NCBI GenBank assembly: GCA_022494885.1
Contig: JAGVSM010001163.1
Location: 62,001 to 126,000 of the forward strand
Origin: Micrasema longulum
Lineage: Eukaryota; Arthropoda; Insecta; Trichoptera; Brachycentridae
Length of the DNA stretch: 64,000 bases
Reading direction: 5' to 3'
Positions 1 through 10,531 of the stretch are shown piece after piece (positions within the stretch are counted from its first letter, which is position 1; each line of letters begins with the position of its first letter). The translations under genes and the position numbers were made by a program. The notes below the pieces were generated by a model that worked only from the letters and a program-made list of their open reading frames with translations, did no database searches and was not told the DNA's origin.

Positions 1-1114
1 AATAAAATTGTCATTTTTCATGATACTCTCTCATCTTTTGCGAAAAATCTCTTAGGAATAAATCTTATTCAATAAGTACACATGTACATTTTTTTTATTT
101 CTTGTATCTTGTGTAAAAAAAATATGTATTATAACTTAATATATAAATCTATTTTGTGTAATTCTATAATTGAAGATATATATGCATGTAAAATTGTATT
201 GACAAAAGCTTTCAAATTGTATGTTTCTAGTACGTATATTTGTTGAATTACCTAATAAAATAAAAATATAAATAAAAAAATCTGTTCATTTTCGTAAATG
301 TTACACATTGTGTAAAGTAGCCGATTTAACCATCTACTGACAAATCATTAGCCCTTTAAATTACAAGAATCATGATAAATTTATTCGCACCAAACCTATC
401 GACATATTGTTTATTTAAACTACACAAACTTTTTTTGGGAAAATAAAAAAAAAAATGGATTTCAAAACAGCTTAAGGTTCTAAATAATTTTAAAAATTAA
501 GTAACTAACGAAATTTTAAAATGTAAAAAGATAGTTGTGAATGATATAAAAAAAATCCACTTAAATTGGTTGGTTAAAAATAGGATTAAAAATGTCTAGA
601 CTGGGTTTGTCATAAAAATCTCAGTTTTGTGACGTTTTATTTCATATTTTATATGGAATATTCCATTTTCTGTCGCTCTGGCGCCGTTTCATTAACTTTA
701 GGGTATATTTTCGAACATAAAATTTGTCTGACACCTTCGAAAATTTTCTCGAAATATTTTTACATCGTTCACGTTTTACAATTTTGGAAGAATGTGCTCC
801 ATAGATAGACAAATAGACACAATAAAAAAAATCGATATTTAAGTAAAATAAGTCAATATCATGAATATTTTGAATACCTAAGTCCAAATTTTTAGAGACA
901 AGCACTGAATATACTCATAGCTAATGTATCGAGTATCAAAGATACTTTGAATGTAATGGAGAACATTTTTTTGCATCACCTATTCCCTTGAACTAGTTTG
1001 TATCTGAATCAAATCAAAATCAGCATGTGAGTATTTATCGTAGCACTTTATTGATCATGTAGTGATCGTTAGTGATCTTAAGTGATAATGTTTCCGGGAC
1101 TTAGAATTGATGTT
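1..1114. other. AT-rich intergenic stretch, no gene seen
   Basis: Very AT-rich DNA with homopolymer A/T runs. No exon-like reading frame is convincing on either strand; the open frame around 642-905 on the minus strand has no recognisable domain and the composition of its surroundings. The only structured part is a worn repeat A copy near 298-440. Confidence 0.6.
298..440 (-). repeat. Repeat A, degenerate copy
   Basis: Contains a minus-orientation version of the repeat A core: TTACACATTGTGTAAAGTAG, followed by a block similar to the reverse of the CTGTCATTGGCTGGTTTAAG block. It is more diverged than the copies at 28.2, 37.6 and 49.8 kb. Assignment is by eye. Confidence 0.45.
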
Positions 1115-2150
1115 GGTCGGGAGATTGTTATGTAAGCCACATTGATAATATTGTTCAGAGAGCATATAAAATGCTAGGATTTGTGATTCGAGTGTCTAAA
1201 CCATTAAGTGACATAAATGTTTAAAATTGTATTTTTCATATGTGAGTAGTAAACTCGAATTTGGTTCAATTATATGGAATCCTATTTATAATTGTTATAC
1301 AAAAAGAAATGAAAACATCAAAAACAAATTTATTAAACATTTAAATTAAAAAACAAATAATAATTTTCTTAATAATGTAGATGCAGCAAAACTCTTTGGA
1401 ATAAGTTCTCTTAAAGATCGAAGAATTGTTTAAGAGCAGGTGTATTTATATAAAATCCTAAATAACGAAATTGATTCTGCTAAACTATTATCACTAATAA
1501 AATTTAGAATACCCAGGTTTAATAGTAGACTCAGTCATCTTTTTTCAACATCTCTTGAACAATCGAATCTGGGTAAAAACGAATGCATTTATCGAGTATG
1601 CTCGTCACATAATTAAAATTTAAGCGCCATAGATCTTTTTTACGAAAAAAATGCTGTTTTAATAAATATATCAAAATTGCGATTGAGACGTCATAAGAGC
1701 AAAATTTATAGTTACTATTTTTTTTTCGTTTTACTTATTAATGTTCATTATTTTATTACTAATTATATATATATGTACAAGTATGTGCATTAGTGTATGC
1801 GTATATGTTAATGTATGTATGTATGTGTATGTATGTATGTATATATATGGATGTGTGTGTGTATGTTTATATATGTATGTTGTATGTGTACATTTTTATG
1901 TATTTTTATATATTTTATCATCTTTTTATATTAACTTACTATTTCTTCTTCTTCTCTTCCTTCCCTATTTTCCCATCTCACTTCCTTTCACCCCTAGTGA
2001 ACTGTATGTTTTGTTTCTTTATATTTTTGTTCCTATATGTAACCTAAAATTGGTCTTGTAATTTGTTGTTATTCTTGATGTATTGTTTATTACTATGACA
2101 GTGTTGGTTTTAAAAATGAATAAATAAAAAAATAAAAAAATAAAATTTAT
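1115..2150 (+). mobile_element. Jockey-superfamily LINE, 3' end (broken)
   Basis: Conceptual translation near 1141-1230 gives residues including VQRAYKMLGFVIRVSK, and near 1245-1300 SSKLEFGSIIWNPIYN. This is the region after the reverse transcriptase fingers and palm that is typical of jockey/CR1-like elements (LGF..R, then LEYGS.IW.P.Y). The frame is interrupted several times, so it is dead. Further down, near 1640-1720, is a C-terminal-looking stretch (INISKLRLRRHKSKIY). A TG/TATG-rich 3' untranslated part follows and ends in TAAAAAA repeats near 2125-2150, a usual LINE tail. The endonuclease and RT core are missing, consistent with 5' truncation. Confidence 0.7.
1795..1890. repeat. TATG/TGTA-rich simple repeat
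   Basis: Imperfect run of TATG, TGTA and TG units inside the 3' untranslated part of the LINE remnant. The open frames called here are by-products of the simple repeat. Confidence 0.8.
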
Positions 2151-3080
2151 TGGTATTTGGTCTTGTAGGTTGGTACTCTCTTCTTCAAAGTTTTTTCTTG
2201 TGATATTGATGACTAACCAAAACATTTTAATTTTGTCATCTTGTTATTTTATTCATAAACAATCGTTTTAGATTTTTTTAAATGAATAATCCACTCGTAT
2301 TTAAGAGGCTTGTCAGCAGGTGGAAAAGAGAACATATGGAAAGAAGTTATAAAAAATACACCGCAAAATCCAAACCAGCTTAGAATTTATTTTAAACTAG
2401 TGGACCCGACAGACGTTGTCCTGCCCGAAAGTTGGCTTGTCTTTTATTACCTTTAAAAAAACTTGTCATTGATAAGCAGGTACCTAGGTACTTGTTTATG
2501 ATTGAATTCCAAAACATAAAATAATTCATTTTCAAATATAGAATTATTTTTGCAAATGTCAAACTCGACTCTTCTCACCAACGGAGGTGCACTTAATTCA
2601 TGAATTTGTTATCCAGTTTTTCTTTAAAACTGCTTGCATAAAAAATAATAATCTAGAATTATTTTGGGAAGAAGTCTTTTATATTCAGCATTGAATTGGT
2701 ACAACAAACACGAAAATTCTTCAAAAACATACTTTTTCGATTATTCTTTGTGCGGAGCCTACGGTTTTACTTATTTGATCTTAAAATAATGTTTTACGGC
2801 AACTACTGGTATTTAAATGTCAAGTGCGAGGTATGTTGTACGAATGTTACTATGTAAGTATGTTTACTTGTACTTGGTTAAGTTTTCTCTTTACGAAATC
2901 GAAGCAAAACATGATAAATCACTTTGGATCAAGCAATTTAAGTTACCTCATTTTAATTAGAGTGTGTGTCGATACGATTTTCTTGAGCGCTTTGGAAAAT
3001 TCTAAGTACATTATTATTAAATTTCTACATTTTAGTTTGTATTATTTTAGGCATAACATGGACTTAGCCTATAAACATTT
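2151..3080. other. No gene seen; one possible repeat motif
   Basis: AT-rich DNA. Near 2400-2430 the phrase GTGGACCCGACAGACGTTGT is more GC-rich than its surroundings and resembles termini of dispersed insect retroelements, but I see no second copy in this window. The open frame at 2824-3096 has no recognisable motif. Confidence 0.4.
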
Positions 3081-3089
3081 TACTATACG

Positions 3090-3690
3090 TCTTTAGAGAC
3101 ACAAGTCCCAACTCCATGGGAACAAAAGTTCTGTGTTGAATTAGGACGACTGATCAGTTGACACAAACATACGAGTATATTATCACAAGTCTTACTACTA
3201 CTACTACTACGAATAGACCGCCACACACGTCTATCCTGGCATACATTCCTAGCTTCTTCCACTTTAGTACATCTTGTCATACATGCCCTTCGGTTCTGTC
3301 TGCTTTTGACATGACCAGACTTAAGATTTTGGTTTATCTGATCATGCCACGTCTTCCTTGTTCGTCCTTGTCTCATCATTCGTAACCCTGTCATACATTG
3401 ACTTCCCACACATTCGTCTAAGAGATTGCATTTCAACCACGTTCACTCGGTTTTCATCCTTCCTCTGCCAGTTCCATGTTTTACTTCCATACATAAGTGT
3501 TAGGAGTAAAACTCCGTTGTGCACTACCAGTTTAGCTTCGATTGACATATTCTTATTAGCAATTACTGTATTTAGTGCTTCGTTCATTTTGCTGCCCGCA
3601 TTCACTCTCTTTTCAACATGTTTTTCTACTCTTCCATCTCTTGAAAACATACTTCCCAGACACACAAGAAAAATTGACACAAGCATTTGT
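3090..3690 (-). mobile_element. RTE-like LINE fragment, RT C-terminal part
   Basis: Two overlapping minus-strand frames give LGSMFSRDGRVEKHVEKRV, LVVHNGVLLLTLMYGSKTW, MQSLRRMCGKSMYDRVTN and then WHDQINQNLKSGHVKSR. These match, segment by segment and in the same order, the element at 24048-25005 on the + strand, so both are one family. The frameshift between the two frames and the missing N-terminal RT show it is a relic. A CTA trinucleotide run near 3193-3210 lies inside it. Confidence 0.85.
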
Positions 3691-3818
3691 TTTTAAATTT
3701 ATCAACTGGATTGGAGTACAAACGGATGATTCAAATAAAACATTAATTCATTTTTAAACTGTTTCGTATTATATGTATATCGATGTTTCAAAATTTAACT
3801 GATTTAGCACTTTACACT

Positions 3819-4096
3819 TTGTATCCCGGAGCCGTGAAAACACGTGATTATATAACCACGCCTTGTGTCCCGGTCCCGTGTTTACACGTGGTTCTCCAGC
3901 AGTCCAAAAAAGTGCATTTTATTGACATTTAATGACTTTTATTAGTACTTTTTCGCTGTTGGTAAACTACCTTGAGGTGATTTTCACAAAAATGGCGCTA
4001 TTTAAATTATCCAACTATAACAATACGTGAAAACACGGGCCTGGGACACGACGCGTGGTTATTATAATCACGTGTTTATGCGGCTCCGGGATACAA
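3819..4096. mobile_element. Foldback MITE with 71-bp terminal inverted repeats
   Basis: The left arm (3819-3889) and right arm (4025-4096) are imperfect inverted copies over about 71 bases, with identical outer ends TTGTATCCCGGAGCCG. The middle, about 135 bases, is non-coding. A clear target duplication is not visible. It directly abuts piggyBac-like coding sequence on the right, which suggests that it inserted into that transposon. Confidence 0.8.
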
Positions 4097-4200
4097 TGCA
4101 CAAAAAAAGGAGTGAGACCCTGTATATGTGCAAACATTGCAACGTGGCTCTCCATAAAGGCCAATGTTGGCAAAACTATCATACAAAAATGACTTATTGA
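4097..4200 (+). pseudogene. piggyBac-like transposase, C-terminal fragment
   Basis: The frame from 4099 reads HKKRSETLYMCKHCNVAL, continues with CWQNYHTK and stops at TGA 4198-4200. The spaced cysteines and the closing YHTK resemble the cysteine-rich C-terminal domain of piggyBac-family transposases, which binds the transposon ends. Only about 33 residues remain. The left side is cut by the MITE ending at 4096, and no catalytic domain is seen nearby, so it cannot be active. Confidence 0.75.
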
Positions 4201-4359
4201 ATTGTTTTAAATAAATATGAGAAGTTTCAATTGATTCAACCCAGTATTTTCATAATTATGACACTTTCAAGAAACCCTTCACAAAGCATGAAATTTCACA
4301 AAAATGAGCGGAGCACAGGGTAAATTGTATGTGTATTCGGCCGGTGCTCAAAGTGTTAA
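4201..4359 (+). mobile_element. piggyBac-like 3' end with TTAA
   Basis: Non-coding sequence after the transposase stop runs to GGCCGGTGCTCAAAGTG followed by TTAA at 4356-4359, the target sequence used by piggyBac elements. The matching 5' end was not found, so the boundary rests on TTAA plus position after the transposase remnant. Confidence 0.55.
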
Positions 4360-4504
4360 TACAGCGCAAATATGAACATTTATATTATTTCGCCACTGTT
4401 CAGGCAAAAAAAGATAACCAAAAAACTCTGGAGACCAGGAAAAAATCAGATTATTGAGCTTTGGAGGTCATTCATCATTCCCTTTCCGCTACTAATAATG
4501 CATA

Positions 4505-5135
4505 CGGCACTGCAATGGTACACCAATTGCAACACATCGTGATTTTTTTTTTATACATGAATATAAACTAATACCACTTTCGGATAAAAGGATTTTGAGT
4601 ATTATTCAATTAAAATCTATAACCTACTCCCACTATCTATTAAAACAATTAGTAACGAAAAAATGTTTAAAAAGTCTATAAAAAAAATGGAAAGTGGAGC
4701 TAGGTGGAAGTAAAATGGATGATCTCATTCGCCCAAACCAATATTGAATCAACCGCTCCACAAGTGTATAGCTTATGTTATTATTAATTATAGTTTGTAA
4801 AAAAAAAATATGAATAAAGAAATAAAATAACAATAACTAAATAAATAAGACGATCGGTCTTACGCTTCAGGTACCAGTCCATGGACTGTGAATTCTGGTG
4901 TGAAAATATCTTTTTTTATTTATTTTTTATTTAAATTTTTTGTTTTTTTTACAATGTACATAAGTGGTAAAACAGAGTATTCAAAAATAAAGAATAATTA
5001 CATAGCAATGAAACACATATTGATAGTAAACAAAAAATAAATATTTCATATCAACCATGTCGGGAATAGATACCAAAACCTCTTACTTGGTAGCCAAACG
5101 CATTGAACATAACACCACGAGGCCATAATTCATTG
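4505..5135 (-). repeat. SINE-B copy, interrupted twice
   Basis: Three pieces match, in order, the nearly continuous copy at 15625-15845: 4512-4560 (GGTACACCAATTGCAACAC), 4849-4905 (CGATCGGTCTTACGCTTCAG), and 5036-5135 (CATGTCGGGAATAGATACC to CACCACGAGGCC). Two insertions separate them: a LINE C-terminal piece at about 4561-4848 and an AT-rich block at about 4910-5035. Confidence 0.65.
4561..4848 (+). mobile_element. LINE C-terminal fragment inserted in SINE-B
   Basis: The plus-strand frame near 4605-4715 reads IYNLLPLSIKTISNEKMFKK, resembling the extreme C-terminus of jockey/CR1-like LINE proteins (N.LP..IK...F). It is followed by a 3' tail of AATAAA-type units ending at 4848. Comparison with the uninterrupted SINE-B at 15.65 kb places it between TACATGAAT and AAGACGATCGGTC. 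Confidence 0.55.
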
Positions 5136-5139
5136 AGGT

Positions 5140-5498
5140 ATTTTAAAAAATTCCATTAGTAACTTTTTTCTTCCGGTTAGAGATTTTTAATGAGGCAAGG
5201 AACCTTAAATTTGGTAAGGTGACTTTTACTTGTTCATAATCTGGATAATATAATCTATAAGAGTTTGTGAAGGAAGGAAATGTAAAAAATAATTTTTAAA
5301 ATGCTGTGGTTAAAAAATATTTTTTATTTCAAGAAATCTTTTTGATTTTTAAAAAGTTTAATTTATAATAATAAAATTATGCTTCAAATAACATATTTAA
5401 TTCAAAACTGTAATTTTTAGTGGTGGTGATTTTTTTCCGAAATGAAACGCTTTATTGTATTTTTTAACCTCGCACCAATTTATATATTAACATTTCTT
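5140..5498. other. AT-rich, nothing recognised
   Basis: No reading frame, repeat family or structured element was identified. Confidence 0.5.
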
Positions 5499-5990
5499 TT
5501 TTTTTGTGAAAAAAAACATATTAGCATTCTTATGATTTACCAAAATATTTCAATTTTTCCGCCATTTTTAACGAGTATATAACTCACTATTAAAAGCTTG
5601 CCCCCACATAGCGCTCACCACACTTAGGACATAAGTCTCCTTGGCGGAGCCCACATACACGGAAAAGTTGCTCGTTGCCAAACGAGAAAAGCTACCCGAA
5701 AGAGCTCTCTGTAATCTGGTAGCCTAAGGATCTTTGCGCTGAAAGAAAGTAACCCAGAAGTACATAATATGTATTTCATTGGATTGAGAAAATATGGAAG
5801 TGAATTCGTAACTGACTGGGATTAAATTAATTGGACATCATCAATTCGCCGAAATGATAACAAAACTTTTGAGAAGGCTTTATAATACTCACTATTAACA
5901 AACTAAGTTGGAGTATTGTTAGACTCAAATTAGAATTTCAGACCTCTGATCTGTAAGTCCGCATCACTAGTCACGGGACCACAAACCGAT
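5499..5990 (-). repeat. SINE-A copy split by a 305-bp insertion
   Basis: The 3' half (5499-5593, minus orientation: CTTATGATTTACC to CTCACTATTA) and the 5' half (5887-5990: ACTCACTATTAACAAACTAA to CGGGACCACAAACCGAT) match one SINE-A unit. The sequence ACTCACTATTAA occurs at both breakpoints (5582-5593 and 5887-5898), as expected for a target-site duplication. Confidence 0.75.
5594..5886 (-). mobile_element. Repeat C inserted in SINE-A
   Basis: About 293 bases between the two copies of the 12-bp duplication. Its reverse complement shares ordered blocks with 63240-63480 on the + strand (for example AGGCTACCA, ATTACAGAGAG and CTTTTCTCG, then a GTGG/GGCCAAGCT-like stretch). It is therefore a member of a dispersed family. 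No protein domain is recognised and no A-rich tail is obvious, so its class is unknown. Confidence 0.6.
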
Positions 5991-6284
5991 TTTTTTTTGT
6001 ACAATTTATATTATACATTTTTTTATATGAACTCCTCACTGGAAACAATCCATGCCAAGGTATTCACTTACTTTATTGTTTGCATTAAATAAAAAAACAT
6101 TTTAAACCCTTTTAGATAGATTCACCCGTATTGCGCGTTACGTCCGCCGCGTGGTTTACTAATAGTCAGAGCATTTGCCTACCATGCATGAGGTTTCGGG
6201 TGCAATTTCCAACACGATTTAAATGAAATATTTATTTAAAAATATATTTTTTTTTTTTTTTTTTATCAATATTCCTACAGAGAT

Positions 6285-6425
6285 GAGGTAGAATTTTTTT
6301 CAAATTCAGGATTATCGATATTCGAGCGTTTACAGGGCTTATGACCTGTCATTGGCTGGGTTGAGTGGCCACTTTACGTACAACATTCCCCATTCCGCTT
6401 ATTAGCGAATATCGACACTGGTATC
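6285..6425 (+). repeat. Repeat A copy
   Basis: Contains GTTTACAGGGCTTATGACCT, GTCATTGGCTGG and GTGGCCACTTTAC, the repeat A core, followed by a worn version of its ACATTCACCATT block. Confidence 0.75.
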
Positions 6426-6642
6426 ATTTTGATTCTTGTATATATCTTATTAAATGAGAAAGCATTCACTAGCGTGTTGGGGCACCATCTATGTATTGAT
6501 ATTGAAGTTAAGTATTTTTAATTAGCATATTACTTTATTTTATGTATTTAAGACTCTTCCGAGTTAAATTAAGTACTAGTAATCGCCTGCAGATGATTCT
6601 GCAATTTATTTATACTTATATTTTGACCAGATCTTATTACAC

Positions 6643-6776
6643 AACATTATTTTTTGGTATGTGTATTTTTGTACATACACTGTAGGAATATTGATAAAAA
6701 AATATATACCTACTTCCCCTCGGGAGAAATCCAGATTTGTGTATGTACAAAAATACACATACCAAAAAATAATGTT
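6643..6776. repeat. Perfect 38-bp inverted repeat (hairpin)
   Basis: Bases 6643-6680 are the exact reverse complement of 6739-6776, separated by a 58-base loop. The arms start AACATTATTTTTTGGTATG. The perfection of the arms in otherwise decayed DNA suggests a recent foldback element or gene conversion between arms. Confidence 0.9.
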
Positions 6777-6864
6777 ATATATATTTTCCCCCGGTATATT
6801 TATCTGTCCCGGAACTTGTACCTAAAGCGTAAGACGGATCATCTTACCCGCATGTAACAAGAAT

Positions 6865-8780
6865 AAATTAAACGCTGCAGTTCGTGAAGCAATTTAGTTC
6901 CCTATAAACCATGCGTGGGTAGGAAATTATGATAATGACTAATCAATTTAAAATTTTTTAATTTTTTAAAATATTTTTTTTGAAAAATTTGTTTTTAAAA
7001 TGACAACATTTGACAGAAAATCAATATTGTTAACCACTTTTTACCGAAACAGCATTTATGCAAAAACAAGTTATTGTTGTTTTTTTTATTAATTTGTTTG
7101 TTTTCTGCACTTAAGTTTATTATGTTCTTTACATAGGATTCATTGAATCACTTATAAACGTCAATAAATTATAACTTTTTAAAACTGTAATAATAAATTT
7201 AAATCTTAATTCTTAAATTCATAAACTTGTTTATGTACAAAGATTAAGTTCATTTATTTATGTTATTTATTTAAACGCCTTGTAGGCGTACATGTTAAAC
7301 ATATATTTATAATAAACAACATACATATATTTTTCACAAAAGAAGCAAAAAAATGAAAATGAAGTTATAAGAAAAATAAATTAAAAATAAATTAAAACTA
7401 ATCTTACATATGGTACATACATACATATATTCCAGTAGAGAGAACAGAATGTTATTTTTTCCCATCGGTTTTATTAAAAGAATCTTAAAATTAGAAGAAT
7501 GAAGAAAAAAAAAAAATAAAGAATACAGATATAAGTTGATAAAAGGTATACATTATAAAACAACTAAGTATTATTTAAGAATTTAAATTTTGAGATAATA
7601 AATTGATACACTGCCTTTTAAAATTCAAAAGTGTTGTGTTAAATATATTTATACAATTTGCATATTTGTTTGTAAACACATGAATTCTCCGTACATAAAT
7701 ATAATGACATGTGACTGTCAATTTATTACTTTTTTTTATCTTATTTCTAAGGTTTTGTCTGCGATTTGAACAGCTCTTTTCTGATTTTCTCTTTTTTAAA
7801 CCACTTATTCACAAAAAATTAGTGGATAAGATTTTTTCCCATTATGTTCAGTTGGCAATATGCGGATAGGGGTCAATAACATTACAATTTACAATTTACA
7901 TAAAATCACGGTATTTTAACGCCTTGCGAATTTTCCAAATATTTGTTATTATTTTGATCGAAGTTTCCTCCTCTTTAAAATAAATATTTTTTCTTTTTTC
8001 ATGTGTTATAATATCCTTGCACGTACGGCGCCGAATCAAGAACGTTTCAGCTGTATAACAAAATAACTAAGGCAAAAACAGGACTCTAAAAATCACTCGT
8101 GACAAATGAACCCCAGAACAAAAGAACAAAAACATCGCTGCAAAGGTACTTATTTCAGGTTGTGTCATCGTTTCGGGATTTTCAGGACTTTCGGGAATAA
8201 ATGATGACAAACGCAGAAAGGAAATGGCACGTTAAACTGAGTTTGCGTTTTGTTTGGGTTTCAGGTTTTAAAGACAGGGATTTTCGCTTTGTTTCCGTTC
8301 TAACGCGGATCCAAATTCGTTTCTCGACATCAAAATAAATATGCTCTCCCGGCAAAATGTGTTGTGTTTGCAATTCGATGGTATAAATTTTAAGCCTGGG
8401 GCAATGCTTAGCATACTCTGTGGGAATGTTTATTTATTTTGATAATAATATCCCATAACATCAACAATACTTATAAAAGCGATGTTTACAATGTGGTTTT
8501 ACATAATATTAAACATAAATAGTAATACTAATAATAAAACAAACTAATAATCACGCTGTTTCTCTAGAGATGATGAGAGAGCTTCCCGAGAGAGGCGGAT
8601 CTTTTCCATTTTGGGATTACAAGTTTTAGAGTCTTCCTCTTCAACTGTGTTTTAGTAATTTAGTTGTATTTGTTTATTATAGTGCTTATAGATAACATAT
8701 TATTTCTTAACTTTTCTCCCGGACGTTGCGCTACAAATCCAACCTGCTGCAAAAAAAACTAATTATTTGATATAACTAAT
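6865..8780. other. About 1.9 kb with nothing recognised
   Basis: AT-rich sequence with short homopolymers. The minus-strand frame at 8182-8373 is basic and low in complexity with no known motif. No repeat family defined elsewhere in the window was noticed here. Confidence 0.45.
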
Positions 8781-8784
8781 AATT

Positions 8785-9215
8785 GAACGTAGAAAAAAAA
8801 AGCAGCCAATCCACAATTTAAAAAAAAAAAGAGATATTAATGTTATCGGGTGCAATAAGGTCAATTCTATATTTTGCTTAAAACAGCAAGACCGCTTTCA
8901 TACAAAAAATGTTTTAATCACCTTCTGAAAATGGTGCCCATCACAAAAACGGCATTTTTTAATTTGCAGAAAACACCCACAGCACTAGAAAAATATTAAC
9001 AAATTTAGAAAATTATCGAAACTGGTCAAATATATATTTAAATTCCTGTTTGTTATATCAAAAAACGAATATGTTTATTGTTTATCATTTGTTAAAGTCA
9101 AAAACATTCCAACTGTTTTATAGTTTTGTTTATTCACTTATTTCACTAAGGTGCAATTATCTCAGTTTCATTTTTTTATAGCTGGCTGCTTTTTCCATAA
9201 CTACATTAAATTATA
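8785..9215 (-). mobile_element. MITE D copy
   Basis: One end reads AAAAAGCAGCCAATCCACAA (near 8800) and the other TAGCTGGCTGCTTTTTCC (near 9178), an inverted pair. Internal blocks such as CACCTTCTGAAAATGGTGCC, TTTCTGCAAATT (reversed) and GTTTATCATTTGTTAAAGTC recur in the opposite orientation at 52012-52780. It is non-coding and about 430 bp, as expected for a MITE. Confidence 0.7.
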
Positions 9216-9839
9216 GGTACATATTTTGACTTTTTTAAGTAGTTTGGACCATTTTAAAGTAAGTCATTCTAAAAACTGACTCCTGGAATTGAGTTTTGCT
9301 CAGAACCGTCACCCATTTACAAACTTTTTTATTATTAATTATAAAAGTAAGTTAAGAATTATGGCAATTTTTTTGAAAGTTTGATTAAAATGCGGGGTTT
9401 TCAATTATTTTTGTTAATATCTCGTATTCAATTTCTATACCTCGTTTTAAAATTGCAACTCCCTAATGTTATAAATTTGTTAAACTATTTTTTTAGATAC
9501 TTAGTTTTAAAAAAATAAGAAAAATACGTATTTGTTTTGAAGCATAGTAAGATGATTCGAAAAGAAAATGTTTGAAAACTCTTTTAAATTGACGATCAGT
9601 GATTGAAAGGTTCTTCGTAAGTCGGGGTTGCGTTGGCAGGAAGGAGACACGTCGTTACGATCCGCCTCCATCTGTTTCAATCTATATTGTGCACTTTCAT
9701 TTTTAAGTGTTTTTGCAAATACCTACGCTTTGTGATGGGCAGTTGTGCTACATTGCAATTGACGGTTGTGCTGTATTGTACATCCCAATAAATAAATTGA
9801 ACATCAAATAAATATAGATTTTAATACATATCTCGACTC
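9216..9839. other. No gene seen
   Basis: Mostly AT-rich. A slightly more GC-rich part at 9600-9700 (GTCGGGGTTGCGTTGGCAGG) has no recognised relation or open frame of note. Confidence 0.45.
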
Positions 9840-10092
9840 CTCTACATTCTGACATTTTTTCACGCACGCGCGCCGATAATTTCTAATTTCAACATGCCTA
9901 TCTATAAGTATTCGTTAAATTTGGTCATGACATATTTTTCTCGGTTTTTTTCGAATTTCGCATCCATCAACTCGCATCGTAAAACTTTTAAGCCATTCTA
10001 TTTCTGTCCATTTGCTCTACACGTCCAAACCATCGCAATACTCAATAATAAAAATGTTTTTTCATTGCCTATTGCTACCAAGTTCTCATAAG
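9840..10092 (-). mobile_element. RTE-like LINE fragment, C-terminal end
   Basis: The minus strand reads LRWFGRVEQMDRNRMA and, further on, CHDQI, RHVEIRNYRRACV and NVEES. These parallel LRWFGHVERM, WHDQIQQILKDGHVKSR and NVEEARSVC of the 24048-25005 element. Stops and frame breaks show a dead copy. Confidence 0.75.
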
Positions 10093-10290
10093 TATATTTT
10101 TTCAATTTTATTGACTTTCTGGATAACTAAATAAAATTGATTTGAAAACAGACAATGTTTTTTGCATAAATAAATTATTTTCTAAACAAGACCATCAATA
10201 AAAGGAAAAAACAAAGCACTGAAATATATTATTTTATCCACAAACATAAGGATAATTAATTTAAATACATATTTAATTTATATTTATTTT

Positions 10291-10339
10291 GTGAGTTGAT
10301 GTGAGCAATGTGAGTTGATGTGAGCAATGTGAGTTGACT
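10291..10339. repeat. 19-bp minisatellite, about 2.5 units
   Basis: Repeats of GTGAGTTGATGTGAGCAAT, ending immediately before the SINE-A copy at 10340. Its position suggests an origin linked to SINE insertion, possibly a partial target duplication. Confidence 0.75.
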
Positions 10340-10531
10340 GAATCGGGTTGTGGTCCTGTGGCTAGTGTCTCGGACTCACGGACCAAAGGTCTGTGGTTCG
10401 AATCCCATTCTACCCCAACATGGTTCCCATTTTCTAATAGTGAGTTATTTACAACTCGTTGAAAATGGCCCTCAAAATTAAATATTTGGGTTAGTCATAA
10501 GAACGCAAATATTTCTTTAAAAAAAAAAAAG
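10340..10531 (+). repeat. SINE-A, near-complete copy
   Basis: A tRNA-derived SINE. The head has an A-box-like TGGCTAGTGTCTCGG and a B box GGTTCGAATCC, the internal promoter of RNA polymerase III. The body includes TTTCTAATAGTGAGTTATTT and GAAAATGGCCCTCAAAATTA. It ends TCATAAGAACGCAAATATTT plus an A run at 10518-10531. Good reference copy for the family. Confidence 0.8.

Larger units (their letters stand above)
6148..6860 (+). repeat. SINE-B copy interrupted by about 560 bp
   Basis: The tRNA-like head is at 6148-6245 (CGCGTGGTTTACTAATAGTC, then TTTGCCTACCATGCATGAGG and a B-box-like GGGTGCAATTTCC). The body resumes at about 6806-6860 (CCGGAACTTGTACCTAAAGC, GTAAGACGGATCATCTTACC). The insert between them contains a repeat A piece and a perfect hairpin. 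The order matches the reverse complement of 15625-15845. Confidence 0.55.

Noticed and set aside
1741..2061. 106-codon frame rich in tyrosine, valine and cysteine
   Set aside because: It is read from a TATG/TGTA simple repeat in a LINE 3' region; two frames are open there for the same reason.
10340..10410. tRNA gene within SINE-A
   Set aside because: The same sequence recurs about nine times with a common 3' body and A tail, which identifies a SINE.
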